From Leptasterias polaris (lineage: Eukaryota; Echinodermata; Asteroidea; Forcipulatida; Asteriidae): 64,000 nucleotides of DNA. The notes beneath the pieces are model-generated. The model ran no database searches, was not told where the DNA came from, and saw only the letters and a program-made list of their open reading frames with translations. This document shows, in pieces, positions 35,555-50,400 of this stretch; the stretch's first letter is position 1, and the number at the start of each line of letters is the position of its first letter. The stretch covers positions 1,364,001 through 1,428,000 of the forward strand of contig JAZGTN010000015.1 of NCBI GenBank assembly GCA_037783415.1, read 5' to 3'. A program made the position numbers and the translations under genes.

Positions 35555-36497
35555 GTTATACCTCATCTAAATGTTACCTCCATTAATACCTGTTTGCATA
35601 TCCAAAATTGTTAACTTTTGTTATTAAATGTATTTTCAAGTAAGTTGTGCAGATGGAAATAAACCAAACAAACTAACAAACAAACAAACAAACAAGTAGG
35701 CCTACAGACAAAACGTACTCGTGCATGAGTACACGAATACTGTTTATACCATGTCTAGATATAGGGCCAGTTCAGACCTTGTTTTTGTTTTTACAGCAGT
35801 TTGCTTATAATTATAATTTGTTGATGACAGACTGTGTCATTCGGTCAAAACGTAACATAACCTAATGTGATGTCTAGTCTAGCACCCTGTGTACGCACAT
35901 GTTTTGGACGGAAACAGCTTCTAATCGCAAGATGTTGCTCTGATTGTGGTGCACCATACTAAATAAACTCCCATAGCAAACAATGCTACCCCTCAAATAC
36001 TTTAAAGTCTCTCAGCCTCTTGAACCAATCAGAGATGTTTTCGGACAACTAAATTTCAGACTTCTTTTTAATTTTTAGCAGGTCAGCCGTTTGGAAATTA
36101 CCCCGCAAAGTAAACACCCAGAAATGTGTTTTCCCCCAACCGACTTGCTGCCAAAATAGGACAAACTTTAAAGCCTAAATTGATCGAAGTCTCCTCAAAA
36201 GTTGAAGCAAAGAACCCCCAGGATGTGATAGCTTCTCATAGTTAGTCAATCTATTAATTGCAAGACCCCCCAAAATGTATTAGTCAAAAGTATAATGGGC
36301 CTACAACAATGATAAAGTTTGCGCACGATTTTTTGCAAAAGTAGTGCACCATTGGTGATTCACTTTTGCGCCCTCTCGTGCCATGGGAAGTTTGAGTGTG
36401 TAAAAGTTCGGATGAACATGGGGCCATTATAATAATAATGTTGATAAACGTTTCAAGAGCTATTTGGTCGAAAAGAGATTTAAATATAATATATGAG

Positions 36498-36768
36498 CAG
36501 TGTTCTCCACAGACTTTTTCAGAACCATGTGATTGTGTGTGCATCGTGTTTTAACGTTTGTATACTACTAAAATGAACGATCGCAATTCCAATGCTGCCG
36601 CTTAGAAGTCGGGATTGGCTCGTCGGCTACTCGTTTGATCGTATTAAGTGCAGGCTAAAAATAGTCTGTTTGTCATTTTTTTGGCAGGGCGGCCAATTAT
36701 TTTAGCAGGGCGGCCAATTCTTTGGCAGGGCGGCCCGCCCTCCCAAAATACGTGTGTGGAGAACACTG
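36498..36768. mobile_element. hAT-like MITE with CAGTGTTCTCCACA termini
   Basis: The left end CAGTGTTCTCCACAGAC is mirrored by the right end TGTGGAGAACACTG (36755-36768). TATGAG lies directly outside both ends; an 8-bp duplication would be expected, so the flanks have probably mutated. Near the right end are three copies of GGCAGGGCGGCC-like motifs. It is 271 bp and noncoding. Confidence 0.75.
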
Positions 36769-37400
36769 TATGAGAGACTTGATTGAGCAAATAACATGAA
36801 ATAGATGGCCATTGAGTCAAAATGTTCTTTACATTCGTTGTTTATTTTGAATGGAACATTAAACAGCCGCCGGAATTGAACAAGTCATCGGCATTAAAAA
36901 GCCACCGACATCAAATAGAACCTATAATCATACTTTTCAGCATAAATAAACAATTATTGTTTTAATTAAACACATAAAATAAACAAAACAGGAGCTCGGC
37001 AACTCTCCAACTTGATGACGTCACAACGTGCATAAAAACGGCATAGAGCATAAGTGGCAAGTTGACTTGGTTTCTTACAAATATTGTACAAATGTATAAT
37101 AAATGTGTACAAAATTGCACAAAATACATACAAAACCTGAACAACAATTACATTGTGTGAAATAAATAAAAGTTATATTATCACTTGCTGGGATAAGTTA
37201 CATGTTGGTGGAAAATACACGATGAAACAGAAAATTTAAATATTATTTAATGACATCTAAATGAAGTGGACCCACCCAAATTATGTCTTTTCCCCTCCCC
37301 CAATGAACAATGGTTATAAATAATGGACGATTGTACAACCACTCTATCTGTCATCGGATAGATTTACAAGATATGCTAAGGAAGATTTATTTGTTAATTA

Positions 37401-37780
37401 TAGACCCCTTGCACATAGCCAAACGCACCTCCAGCTCTCCGCACATGAAGCGCACCCTTCCATTTTGGGAGTCAACTCTATAGATAGTTCCCAGTAGACG
37501 CCATCTTTACGGGCAAACTGCATTTTGGCATGCAGGCGCGTCAAGCGCTCTAATTATTAACGCAGCCGCGTTGTTCACTGACCAATCACGCAGTGAGTTT
37601 TGTGAAATGTGCGCGTGTTGCACGCCGTTCTCACGCGAAACGCATGACTGTGTGTTCCAAACTGCCCGTAAAGATGGCCGATTTACGTCATACTGCAACC
37701 TATCTATACAGTTTGACTCCCAAAATGGTGAACACGACATGCGCGTATACGTGCGCACTGCGCGCTGTGCGAGGGGTCTA
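37401..37780. mobile_element. Long foldback element with TAGACCCC termini (TA-flanked)
   Basis: The termini TAGACCCCTTGCACA and (inverted) TAGACCCCTCGCACA are flanked by TA. Further inverted pairs lie inside: CCATTTTGGGAGTCAA with TTGACTCCCAAAATGG, and GCCATCTTTACGGGCAAACT with AACTGCCCGTAAAGATGGC. Most of the 380 bp can therefore fold on itself. A shorter relative is at 61567-61719. Confidence 0.75.
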
Positions 37781-38429
37781 TACAGGAGGCGGCATACAAT
37801 GTACAAAGACCCAATTGAAATTCTTTGTAATGTTCCGATTACAGGAAAAATGAGTGAACTTTGTTAAGTACACAGAATAACATGGCGGTTTGAAAAATTA
37901 CTGATTGCTGGGTATAAACTGACCAGTCCACATTGTAAATAAGTGCAGCAAGGATGTTATGAATCCATTTACATTTATTGAAGGGCTCGGATGCCGTAGG
38001 CGATGGCGGAAATAAATTATCACTGGATCAGATCTGAAGGTGAACTTAGGTGGGTGTACGTTGTGAAGTATTCAAAAACTAGCTTAAAAACAATCACATC
38101 ATATAACAGCTACAGTAAAGATAAGTTGTAATTAATATTGAAATTTGTTAACAACTGCTCGCTTCACACACCATGTACAATCAAGTCGATTTAGAAAGGA
38201 AATTAGCTTGTTTTGTGACAATAGTTAAATCTTTAAAATACTGGATATTCCAGTTGACGTCGTTATATCAGACATCTGGGTCTGTCTTATACAGAAAATT
38301 TTTACTCTGGCTTTAAATGTGAAAAATATCATTAATAAGTTATCTCTTAAATTAAACACATCAACTTTTATACAATAATATACAAAATATACAATTTACT
38401 GAATGGTTCTCTCTCCCTCTCTCTAAACA

Positions 38430-41400
38430 TTAAGATGGCGAACAAATTGGTTTGGCGCCCTGTCCATGGTCTGGGTGTTGCCAACCACAAGAGGGCGCTA
38501 TTGCAAAATTGAATACGGACGGACATTTTGGCTGCGGCACTTGGTGCCGTGGTTTATCAGACGCTGGGACCAGACACGGGAGGGATGCACTCCGGGTTCT
38601 CCTGGCACCGGGGAAAAGCACCGGCAGTGACTTCCTGAAATCATGGGGAGTCTGACAGTCTCGGCCAGGCAGCTGGAGGGGGTTATCACGCTGCTGTTTC
38701 AGTTCGGCCTCGTACTTAAGAAGTTGAAGCATGAATGAGAAGTTTGGAGAGATGACTTTACGGAGACTGCGAACAAACTCAAATGCTTCCTCTAGCCGCA
38801 TGGATTGAACCTTCATGAGGTAGGCGAGACAGACGGTGGCTGAGCGACTAATACCAGCTCGACAGTGAATCAAGACGGATCCACCAGCAAGTTGGACTGC
38901 ATCTAAAAAACACAAACAAAAGACAAACAAAAAATGATTGTAAACAATGTTTTCCCATTATTCGTGTAAAGGTCGTGTGCCATGAAGTATATACAGCGGG
39001 CTGTACCAAAAAAGTACGAGATGAATGCTTGGGGGATGGAATGCTGATTAAAAATGTCTGACAGCTATTTTCGCTACATTGTTGATTAAAAAAAACCACC
39101 CCAACACAAAACACCCCATCAACTTACTTATGAAATCAATGGCATCGGGGAACCATGACAACAGATCAGCCTCGTTATCATCATCCACAGGTATGCTCTT
39201 GTATGTGATAGCTCCATCATTCATGAAGTAGTTGGGCACACAACGAGAGACGTTCAACACAGCTGTGATACCGTGAACCTCAAGTAGATCTCTTCGGGCG
39301 GCATGAAAGGCGTTCCCGAGAAAGAGATGCGGGAGGATCTGCACCGGTTCACCCTCAGTGTGAATTGGGATGGTGCGGGCTGGTACCGAGGAGGTATCAT
39401 TGGTTGAGGTTGGTACGAGAGGTACAGTAGCGCACCTCGTGAGGCGCTGCAGACGTAGTGTGTGTACAATGGCGACAGGAGGTGCCACGGTTGCTGCTGC
39501 TGCTGCCTCTTCTGGTGGTGGTTTAGGCTGGGATGCAGATGCTGTACACAACGAGGAATACTCCTTGCTGAATTTATTGAAACCACCTGAAATGACACAC
39601 AAAATGAATCATAAAAGATGAAATTGTTTGAATCAACACCACCAATTGTCAGTCTACCCCAAGTCAATCAGATACCAATGCATTGAAACCAGGGCGTGGT
39701 CATGGTAATAATCTAGCCCTTGTGCATTAATGTTTTGTGTATTTAAATTGATTAGTATATGGGGCTTCAGTCCTCTTCAACTTCTAAATAATCCTCAAAA
39801 TAGAAAACGAGTCTAGATCCGAAACCGAAAGCACCTGTCATTACCATGTTATCATCCCAGAGGTTCATATTAAACAATATATACAATCATGATAATATCT
39901 ACTGACAATCAACTAAAGCCTTTCCAATTTGACTATGTATGACAAACATTTAATATCCATAAGAGGACAGAGCCAATTATCCTAAGTGAACTTGTTTCTG
40001 TGCATACATGAGGAAGGAGAATTACTATGGAACATGAACAACAAAGGAACTGTCAAATTATCATATTAGAGTAAAATTGCTAGTTTCCGTTTGTAAACCA
40101 AAAATCAAACCACTCACCCCTTACATAACTCGTGAAAACAGGTTATACTGATTACGGCGACTAAATCCATCCCCCCAAAATACAACATCGAAACTTGGAA
40201 TCAATCATGGTAGATACAATAATGACTGAGCCCGGGGTGAACTTTGATGTATTTTGATTTAGTGTAATACCGCCCTCATTGAAACTACAGTTAAACACAA
40301 CCCAGGGTCAACAAATGACCGTCATTTTATTGGGAAACAAATCTAATGAGAGAAATAAAAAAAAAACTCTGATGCTACAGCATTACTTTACCATTATGAA
40401 ATCACAAAATAAGACACAAGTTGCATTTTACTGGCAACACAATCCAAAATAAACACGGTGAATAATTATAATGACTCGGTCTAGAGACCAAAGGTAGATC
40501 ACTAGCACTGTGGGAAATCAGTAGAGTTCCGCTGGACTCAGAGAAACCGGAGTTTTTCCGGATTGATTCGGATGTAATCTAATGAAACCCTGAGTGACCT
40601 GTTCCCGTAGGGGCTGATGGGATCATCTCCAAGTTGTTATTCACGATCTTAAAGGGGGCACTACAAGATTATAATGTGAAAGGTTGTTTCTCTTCAACAC
40701 CTTGCATTGTTTACGTTTTGGTTGGTATTACTCTGAAAAATGTGTTGTTTTTCTTGACGAGTAAGACACATAAAAGAAACACATAAACTGAAATTATCCC
40801 TGAACGTTTCACTTAATAATTTACAACTTTGTTGAAACAAACACTTCTTGACGAGTAAGACACATTTTGTGAAAAGACACTCATAAACCGAAATTATCAC
40901 TGAACGTTTCACTTTATAATTCAAATCTTTGTTGAAACAAGCAAGGATCTGTTTATTAGGGCCGTTCATGTTTTTTTACAAGACACTTACTTCCAACGGC
41001 TCATGAGCCGTTTAAAGTAAACACCATTATTTCAACTTACTGTTTTTCAAATGATAATATTTCCCTAAATCAAAACCCAACATCCAATCCATTATGACAA
41101 GTCATGCCAACATAAATATTAATTTACTTCCGATTAATAACGACCCCATACGGCTCATAAATTGATCGGTCATGACCCCTTCTTGAACCCGTCAATGACC
41201 CATGTGATCCTTGACCATGGTGCCAAAATAAAAACCATAACCCAATCCTTTTTTTTAAATATCCTTTACCCGAAGTTTTTTCTTTAGTAAATTTGCTACG
41301 TCTGCTTTATTGTTCCTTTGACAGTCAAGCCACCACCGACAGTGTGTAAACAAGTTACTTGGTAGGCTGTATTTTCTCTACAACGTCATGTAGGTTAGCG

Positions 41401-44400
41401 GGTTAAGAGTTACACCTCATCAAGGTTAGGCCCTTTCTAACCGCAGTCACCTTGACATTGACTGTGTAGTTTCCTTTACACATGGATCCTATATGACAAA
41501 TACCTATGTGACGTAGATTCCAGAAACAAAATAACTCCGTTTCAACCCCCTGGTTCAACTTTTTTTGTGGAACTAGTTCATCATGCATAAAATCTTTTCA
41601 CAGTTTTTCTTTGGATGACAACCGCAGGTTTTCAAAAGAACATGTTTGTTTTGCTTTTTGCTTTAGACGAGAACAAACTTCATAACTTTTGTAAAATCAC
41701 TTCGGGGAAAATATGTCGTGAAGGCGCTATAATTACACTATTAAAAAATTACATGAACTGGCTGAATGTAAAAAACGACAAATAACTCACATTCCTTGAA
41801 ATAATTCGTCAACATTATATTAAAAAAATGAATAAATACATAAACAACAAGAATAACAACAAAAACAAACTAAAGTTTCCATTATAAAAAAAAATTGTAA
41901 AGAAAATTTCGAAAACCTTGTAGTGAGTAATAAATGGTCCCTTCCCCCGGGGCTGTCTGATGACGTGTATACCCCCAAGGTTGGCTGTATACGCCTCAAA
42001 TATCATTGAAATCCTTTGTTCCTTGCACTCAGAATTCATGTACAAGTTATTGTACACCTTGCCTATAGGGTTTCTTTGCAGTACACACACATCTGTGGTT
42101 GTGAATGATTATTGGAACGGGGGCATTTTTAAGCCGAAGAGGGATGGGTTGAGGGGTGGGTTGGAATTGAGGGCTACACATACCCTCGGTGTTTTTATTT
42201 ACAGTGGAGACCATAATAATAGCAGAGTATCGATATCGTATCCTTGTAGGTTTAGTTAACGGAGTTCTACACTAATTGCGTTTGACAGATATGAGTTTTG
42301 GATTTGTGAACAAACCTTGGATACTGGAAATAAAAAAGTAAACTCAATTTTTTAGTGAGAGGTTGTAGGAATATTGGCATATCGAATGAGGCCTGTGGAT
42401 CTTTGACGCCTATAAATGACACCATTTTGTTCGCATTACTCTTGAAAGATAAGCCGCATATTGAGTTTGACCGCATTTCCGATGAAGAAATCACGAGGAA
42501 ATCAAACTGATTGCTTTTCACCACAAACAAGTCGAATTCCAAGTAAAATCTCTGCTGATTTACCAACATGTGTTTGGAAATACATTGTGGTAATATCACC
42601 AGATTCAACTAAAAAAGGAATGATCCGTAGTGATTTCAAAACCATAAGAGGGCCACGTACTGTCCACTTGGTTCGCCACTGCACCGGGTTCCTCCTGTGT
42701 CGACATCATCCAATGAAAGTCGTACCATCCCAATTTTGGCCACTAACAATGTATAGTTAATAATTTATATAAACATGTATTTATTTACTTAGGATTTCCG
42801 ACTGAGCCAAAAACCAATCCACATGTCAATCGGTGTCGACAAAACACCAGGACGTATAATTCTTTACATTCATATCGCAGCTGGAAACAGTTACTCACTA
42901 ACAATTTACAAATATTGGAGATTTTGGTTTAAAATAAGACAAAATGTTCTGGCTTTGTACGTTTGATTACTTTTAGAATACCTCCACAACACGTGGACAT
43001 CGCGTCAATCATGATTAATGTTGATTTAATGACACTTTTTTCTTCCTTCTTCTTAATTTCCATCTATCTTAACCTATACTCCATCGAACCTTATTACAAT
43101 ACAGAGAAATTTGCATTCACACATTTCTTTGATTTGCAATTTATTGTGTTCAGTTAATAATATCCGAATACATTAAGATTCGACAACATTAAAATTCGAA
43201 TTCTACTAATCGATCCTGTCGCCGGATCTCATTATTCATGCATTAACGTTCAGTCATACTGACAACACCGTATCTGGCATGTTGTATATTCGATTTGACC
43301 ATGATTGGACAGACGCGATGTGCCGGGGAGTTGTAACTCAATACAGAACGGAAGTATTTATATATGTATCAATTGTAAGGGTAATCTCGCGAGATTTGAC
43401 AGCTCTAGGGAAGCAAATGGCTTCCGATCGTACGATCACATTACTTAATAAATACCTGCCTTGCACTCGTACTGAATAACAATGCGAATCGTGAGTGGAA
43501 TGCTTAGAACAAATCAACACAGAGAAAGCTCAAATTTACGAATTCACGTGAGCTGTATTCATACATTACGTCTAGATTTAAGAGAATTGCAAATAACATT
43601 TGCAAGGTTTACGCATTCCAGATTTTTTGATGAGTATAAAGAACAACAATATTTCTTTGGGATGGTCGTAGAATTAAAGTCTGAGGCTTTTTAAAGTCAC
43701 AACTAATTTATTTGTGTTTGATTATATGTTGCACTAATTAATCAACAGTCCACGACAAAGGCCAATTATTAACACATTAATGTTTGTCCATACCGTCCTA
43801 TATTGACATTTCATTTATTTGTTTGGATACAAACCCTGAAATATTTATTCATAATGCTTGATGATTGAACAAATATAAAAGAAGACTTGCCCAAAATATG
43901 TTTTAAAAAGATCGTGCCATTCCATGTTATTTGTGTCTAATTGATATCAACATTTATTAATTGCTTTATAACAGTCTTGTCTCAAAACCTGGTTGGTTTG
44001 ATGATTGAACAAATATAAAAGAAACTTACCCCCCCCCCCCCATTTAAAAAAAACCCCATTCTTTGTTATTTTTTTCTAAGTGATATCAACATTTAAAATT
44101 TGCCAGTCTCGTCTCAAAACCTGGTTGGTTTGACGATTCCACGCCAAAGGGTTCCCACCAGAATTAAAACAGTCGACCTACTACAATTTCTACATATACT
44201 CTTTTTCTCAGGGAGTTCATGTACATACATCATGTACTTCACAGCCAGTTATTTATGGCGGCATAAAATACCACTGGGGTCGCATGGACGCGTGGGCACA
44301 TTTATCAACTGCATTTCTAAGATTCCTAACAGTCCAAGCTTAAACTTGTGACGTTTGAAAAATATAAGGCACGGTGATTTATGTTATCAAACGGATCCAT

Positions 44401-47400
44401 CAACGACCCAGTGGTGTACGTGATTCGAAAGGAGCAGGGATGTCATGAGACCCATCCCTGGCTCAATGCGGAAGTTTTTTGCGTTCCGGTCTTCACATCT
44501 TTGGGTTCCGGTTCCGTTTCTGATTATTGAAACAAAACAAATCCTCTTAAGTCTTAGGATTAAAAGAAAACCATTCAGTTAACTATTCACGTGGGAGAAT
44601 CTGAAGATGTATGAGATTCTAGTTTCGATTTGGATTTAATAGAAAAACGAAAACAAATACAATGTTTTGTAGGGTTGGAATGTTGTATGCTATACGGCAC
44701 CGGTATGTCACAGAAAAGGGGTGTCTGGAAAAGGGCAGAAAATGGTGTCAAAGACAAACACAAATAAGTGTTTAAAATTGAAGTATAAAATTACAACAAA
44801 AATACAAAACAGGTATTCATTTGACAAGAACTAAAACAAACACATGGAAGGCATACAAAATAAAAACGCATTTTAATTATTTAAATATGTGTAGAAACGG
44901 ACATCAAATTTCACCTCTGAATGTTGAAAAGTATCAACAAACGCTGGGTATAATATCGAGTGCGGTAAACACATTTACGTTGCCCTCAGACTTGTAACCT
45001 CCAAACATACCACAAAACTTACAAAACCGCAAAGACTCGTCCAATTTTCCAGGAAAATATTTGGTGTTTCTGTTAATTAACCGCAGTGTCATTCTATTTT
45101 AATAAATTCCAAAGTTTCTTTATTTCCAACAAAATAAAAGCTGTCCGTTTATCATGACATCGATTTAGACAAATCCTTCATTCATTCATTCATTCATTCA
45201 TTGTTTATTAACAATAAAAAGCATTTCCGTGGCAACCAAGGGCCGAATTAGAGAAAAATAAACAGTTGTTCCAAAATACAAAATTCAAATGGAATAAATA
45301 TTAGTTAACATAAAATAAATAAAAATTTAGGAAGCACCAATTGAACAGTCGCAAAGACGGAGAAATCAAAAAAATTCAGAGAGTTCACAGAAACTTAACC
45401 ATCACATCCTTTCAGAGTAGGCCTATCTTCAATTCTTTTGAAATGTTTAGATTATTTGTTATTTAAAGAGTAAACACAGACTTGTAAAATGGTTTGTGTG
45501 CAAATCCATTTGAATAAAATATTTAATGACATGTTCGATGGCAGTTTGTATACCTTTGTATTTCCTTGACTGTTCAACTTGTATTCGTCTAAATATTAAA
45601 AACAAATAATAAAAAACTAGATTGCTCTTCTTGTTTTTAAACTGACAACGATAATTTAGACTGTACACGAAATGAAAAGCATACAATTTTGCATTCTTCT
45701 GTATTCATTTATTTTTTTGAATTCATCCAATTTTGAGTCATCTGCTTTACTTGAAAACACGGTAGATTGACGTAACAGTACCATAATGTAATTATATAAT
45801 GTTGTAGAAACATTGTCGAATTAATATCTAAAATTTGCTATATCCAGGACATTTCCGGGTGTTTATTTTCACTAATTTTGTTAACACTTTGTTGTTTGCT
45901 TTTTGTTCTTGCAAGTGTAAGAATAAATGAAGAATCAGAATGACGAGTTTACTCCTATATTAACTGAATGACCAATAAATATTCTGATTATAAATCTAGA
46001 ATTCTTCCATAGAATTAGTGTACAGTTTCCGTCCAGCAACATCTGACCATTTCAGATTATTTTCTATTATCAGTGTAACGTGACGGGTGTCATCATCGAC
46101 TGTCATCAAAACCGCACCAACCACAAATAAATCACCAATGAGATATAATCCCAGTGGTCAGGATTCTTAACACAATGCACTGAAATTAGCAAACGCCCAA
46201 AGATGACGTCACACCAACAAGATTATCACATCTTGTTATGTGGTAATTAATCATGTATTGTTGTGTGGTACATTTATTACAAGGTTCTGTTTTGTACAAA
46301 TATTATACATTTATTTGTGTTAACTTTTGAATCATTAACTCAGAATAGGAAAACATGTACATCATCGTGTAGCCTACCGGTATTATAGTAGCTATAATGT
46401 GAATGGGTTAACAATTTGTTGGTTCGCTGCGCAAAGGTCCGATGATGTCATACGTACATGATGTAATTTTTTTCAAATCATCTGAGCAATGTAATTCATT
46501 GTAAGTCACTCTTTACTTGACGACATTGATGCCATAGCCACTTGCCGAAGCCATTAGTTCGGACACGGCATTAATATTATGTAAAATCCTGTTTCTAAAT
46601 GATGTACAGACGAAAATGAATGTGCATAAACCACAAGAACTCTCGCGTATAACGATAATATTATAGAGAAGCTCCTATAGCGGTGGATAAAGCCGAAGTA
46701 CAAAATTGATACCAGTTGCATCCACACGTCAATAATATTACAAATAAGAGATATTTGGTAACCACTGAAGGGTGGGAAGTAAAGTCAATCAGCATAATGT
46801 ATTTCGTAATCTCATTTACATTTTACTTCCGGCCATGAAATTTGATGAGGGTAAGTTATTTTTCCGCACGGACAATTAATATGGGAAAGAGATAGAACTA
46901 AAATGGTTTGATTTATTGGGTAATTATGGTTTATGGACGGGAACGTAATGACTAATTGATTGAAACACATATATTACTTTTCCTTGTCTCAGATGACTCT
47001 GTTGTACATTGTGTTTTCATAGAAGCAATGACAATTTGTTTTTGTTCGGAACAACAAATTTACGGGCAGAATTATGTTTAACCCAGGATCCGCGAAACGA
47101 ATGTTTGTATGTCGTGGCCAAGCTAGCCTGGACCGTGAATTTCCCTCACTCATTACTTAATACCGTATGGATGGGACATAAGAACAGGCTAATTCAAACA
47201 GCAGCAGGTGAAGGGCATCCGGTAATTAAGTCAACCAATCAATTGAACCTGCGTAATGAGGAAGACCGGATGTTTCTCCTGTATATAATTGCCGTCGTCA
47301 TCATCTTCATTAATATTTGCAAGAATTACTATAAATAATATATATTTTTGAGTATCCACACATGCAATTCCATTATTCAAACATCACTTATCTTTAGTAT

Positions 47401-50400
47401 CATAAGGTACAGTAGGCATTGAGTCGTCAACATAAAGAAATCTACAACAAATATTTACAGTTTCTACTACATTTTGTCCAATATTCTAAGCCACCTTCCC
47501 AACGGGATAAAATCACCAACACTTCCATGTAAACCCCTTAATGATACGATTGACCCCTTCTTATGTGAACAGTGGCCGACATGCACGTAAATGTCAACTG
47601 AGTTTGTGGGCAAGTTTATTTCCAGCTTGCTGAAGTTTCGTCAGGTGAATTTTAATTCATGAAATTTTGCATTAAAACACAGACAATCTCGATGAACTAA
47701 ATTTACCCCAAAAGATCAATCATTTTGTTTTACTTGAAAACATTTATGCAAATAATTATGCTTGGTAAATATATGTATCGCATGTATTTACAAAGTTTTT
47801 TATAAAGGCCAATCTGATACATCCTTACTCATAAACTTTAGTTCAATTTGTTTATCTGCTAAATATTCAAAATATAAATGTTGTGGGGCAAATAAAACTG
47901 TTTGTGTCTGATAATAAAATAATTATGACACAAATAAGTAAAGAGAACCTGTTGGAGGACACAAACGGACTATAACAGCAAAACATTTTTTTAAAAGAAA
48001 CTTGAAAATCAATTATACAGAACTTGGAAATATCAGCTTTTGATGAAACTTGGATTGAACCCCTTTGCACTGATACACGATAGTCTCTTCTTTAAAAACT
48101 CGTCAACATCCAGGCAGCGTTCTATTCAAAAACAAGTCATGAATTGAAAACTATATCCCCGGAAAGGCCGGAGATACAATCTGTCCATTTTTAGTACAGA
48201 TATTAATAACATCACCCAATAGCCTCTATATTAAATTTCTGTTCCGCTCCAGGCACACGGAATGGCGTTTGTCTGGACACAGGAACGGCTCAAGTTTCCC
48301 TTGCACCGGGGTTTGAGCAAACAAGCATAGGGGCCTCACTGTTTGGTAACTCAGGTCGCTCGATACGGCTCGAGTTCCCCCGGTTGTAATGCACACGACT
48401 TCCGCTGATGTGCCAACCTATTGATTGAATAAAACACCAATCAATGGACGTGGGGTTTTATTTCCACCACAGGGTCTGCGAGTCTTTAGCCAGCTTCCTC
48501 CATCGTGAATCGGCTTTCCATTTTCTCTTTATACGGTTTGACATAGATACGTTTATTGACTTGAAGTTGAGGCTATATAGACAGTATATCAACAAACACA
48601 ACGCTGTATAAGGTGTTCAAATTGCTCACTATATTACAAGATCCTGTATGTGACAATTAAGTTCCTTCCCTACAATGAACCATCGAATATAATTATCGTC
48701 TTTGTTCAGTGTTATTCTGACGTGATGAAAAAACAACAAAAACCAGGAAACCCCCCACCCCCATTTTTAAAAATTATTTTATAAAATATTTTCACTAAAT
48801 GAAAACAAACGAAGAACTTCTCACAAAGACATCGCTACGACACGCAGCTATTTCAAATGGATTTAATGAGATGAGGTTCAAGCAGGTACTTCCGGCAGAT
48901 TCCCGCGCGATCACTCGGAACACGGTAATTTCCCGCGCAGAAGGAGCACATTACAACGCGAATTGCATTCCACCCTCGTATTATTAACTTGTTCTCTGTC
49001 TATTCAGTTTTATAAAATGTTTCATTTCATCTCAGTGTATTTGTTTTCTTTGTTAGTGAGAACATTAGAAAGAGTGATTTCCGATGTGTCCGCTGAGAAG
49101 AAACCGCAGGAATGTTTGATTTGAACGATAATTGAACACATGGCTTGCAATTAATGGGTTTTCCTACACACTGTGTGCTGCCATTGAGTTATAACATGGA
49201 ACATTAAACACCATGTGGGTATAGCCTATACAACCACAGTGCTCTTTGTCTTGTGAACATAGATCGTGACTGCTGGATCAAACGATGATCATACCATAGA
49301 GAAAATTACGGAAGCGTATTGCCGCCACATGAATACAGTGTACGTACACGATAACTTATAGTGTACGTACATGATAATTCCAAACTTATCGTGTACGTAC
49401 ACAATAAGTCAAACTTATCGTGTACGTACACAATAAGAGATTTGTTTTTTAATTCATGTGGCGGCAATACGCTTCCGTAGAACTTGGGTCCTTTCTCAAT
49501 GAAGATTTTATTGACCGACTCAACACGATGGTTACGATGGTTAGGCCTAGTCTTTCATATTCAGCGATAAGTCTGTATAAACTTGAGATTATGGTCGTTT
49601 TTTAAAGGGTGTGTACAACATTGGTATTTTTGTGAAAGACCAGTATCCACACTTGATGTGAACCAACATATCCTACATGAAATAACAAACCTGCGAAAAT
49701 TTCAGCTAAATCGGTCTTTGGAGTCATGAGAAAAACAGTGAAAAACACCATTATATGTTTTCAAACATCGGGTTTTATCCTCACCAGTGATAAAGGCTAA
49801 TTGTTTTACTCCTTAAAACTATATCATTCCAAGCAAAACTGTTTCAAGGGAAGTTTTTCCACCATGACCATCTTTATACCATGTGCAAATCTGTCAACAT
49901 TTTTCAATCTTACCAATGTTGTACACACCCTTTAAAGGTTTTGTACAACATTGGTAATTGCCAAAGACCTGCAGTATCCACACTTGATGTGACCCAACAT
50001 ATACATGACATAACAAACCTGTGAAAGTTTGAGCTCAATCTGTCCTCGGAGTCATGGGAAAACAGTGAAAAACCCCATTTAGGGCCTAATAAAGACTATT
50101 GTTTTACTCATTTCCTAAAAACTATGGCATTTCAAGCAAAACTATTTCAAGGCAAGTTTTCCCACCATGATCATCTTTATACCCTGTAAGTTATGTGCAA
50201 ATTTGTGTAATTTTTAATTTTCAATCTTACCAATGGTGTACACACCCTTTAATGGGATGGTATCACCTCCTTGGTGATGCTGTAGAATGCCTGCATTTTA
50301 AAACCAATTATTCAGATTCTCCACAGTGTACTTCTAAGTTTAAATACATCCTTCGTCTATCCGTAAAAGTACGTCATAACTTAATTCGTGTCCAAAACTA

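Larger units (their letters stand above)
34081..38429. other. Spacer downstream of the phosphatase gene
   Basis: No gene is visible. It contains a 16-base G tract (35197-35212), two hAT-like MITEs (35284-35554 and 36498-36768) and a TA-flanked foldback element (37401-37780). The part nearest the phosphatase stop is probably its 3' UTR: TTTATT at 37974-37979 is AATAAA on the minus strand, about 450 bases past the stop. A few TAAAT (ATTTA on the minus strand) pentamers lie there but do not form a clear AU-rich element. Confidence 0.45.

Noticed and set aside
35239..35614. 115-codon frame with MNQSQSGY start
   Set aside because: It runs through the hAT MITE and both of its termini, so it is transposon sequence rather than a gene.
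37507..37867. Reading frames of 86-99 codons on both strands
   Set aside because: They come from the self-complementary foldback element 37401-37780, which gives mirrored open frames.
42267..42760. Overlapping 113- and 99-codon frames on opposite strands
   Set aside because: No family resemblance; overlapping open frames on both strands with intron-like composition suggest chance.
47009..47338. 109-codon reading frame in the DUSP intron ending in a hydrophobic stretch
   Set aside because: No recognisable domain, signal peptide, splice context or promoter. Frames of this length are expected by chance in 12.7 kb.
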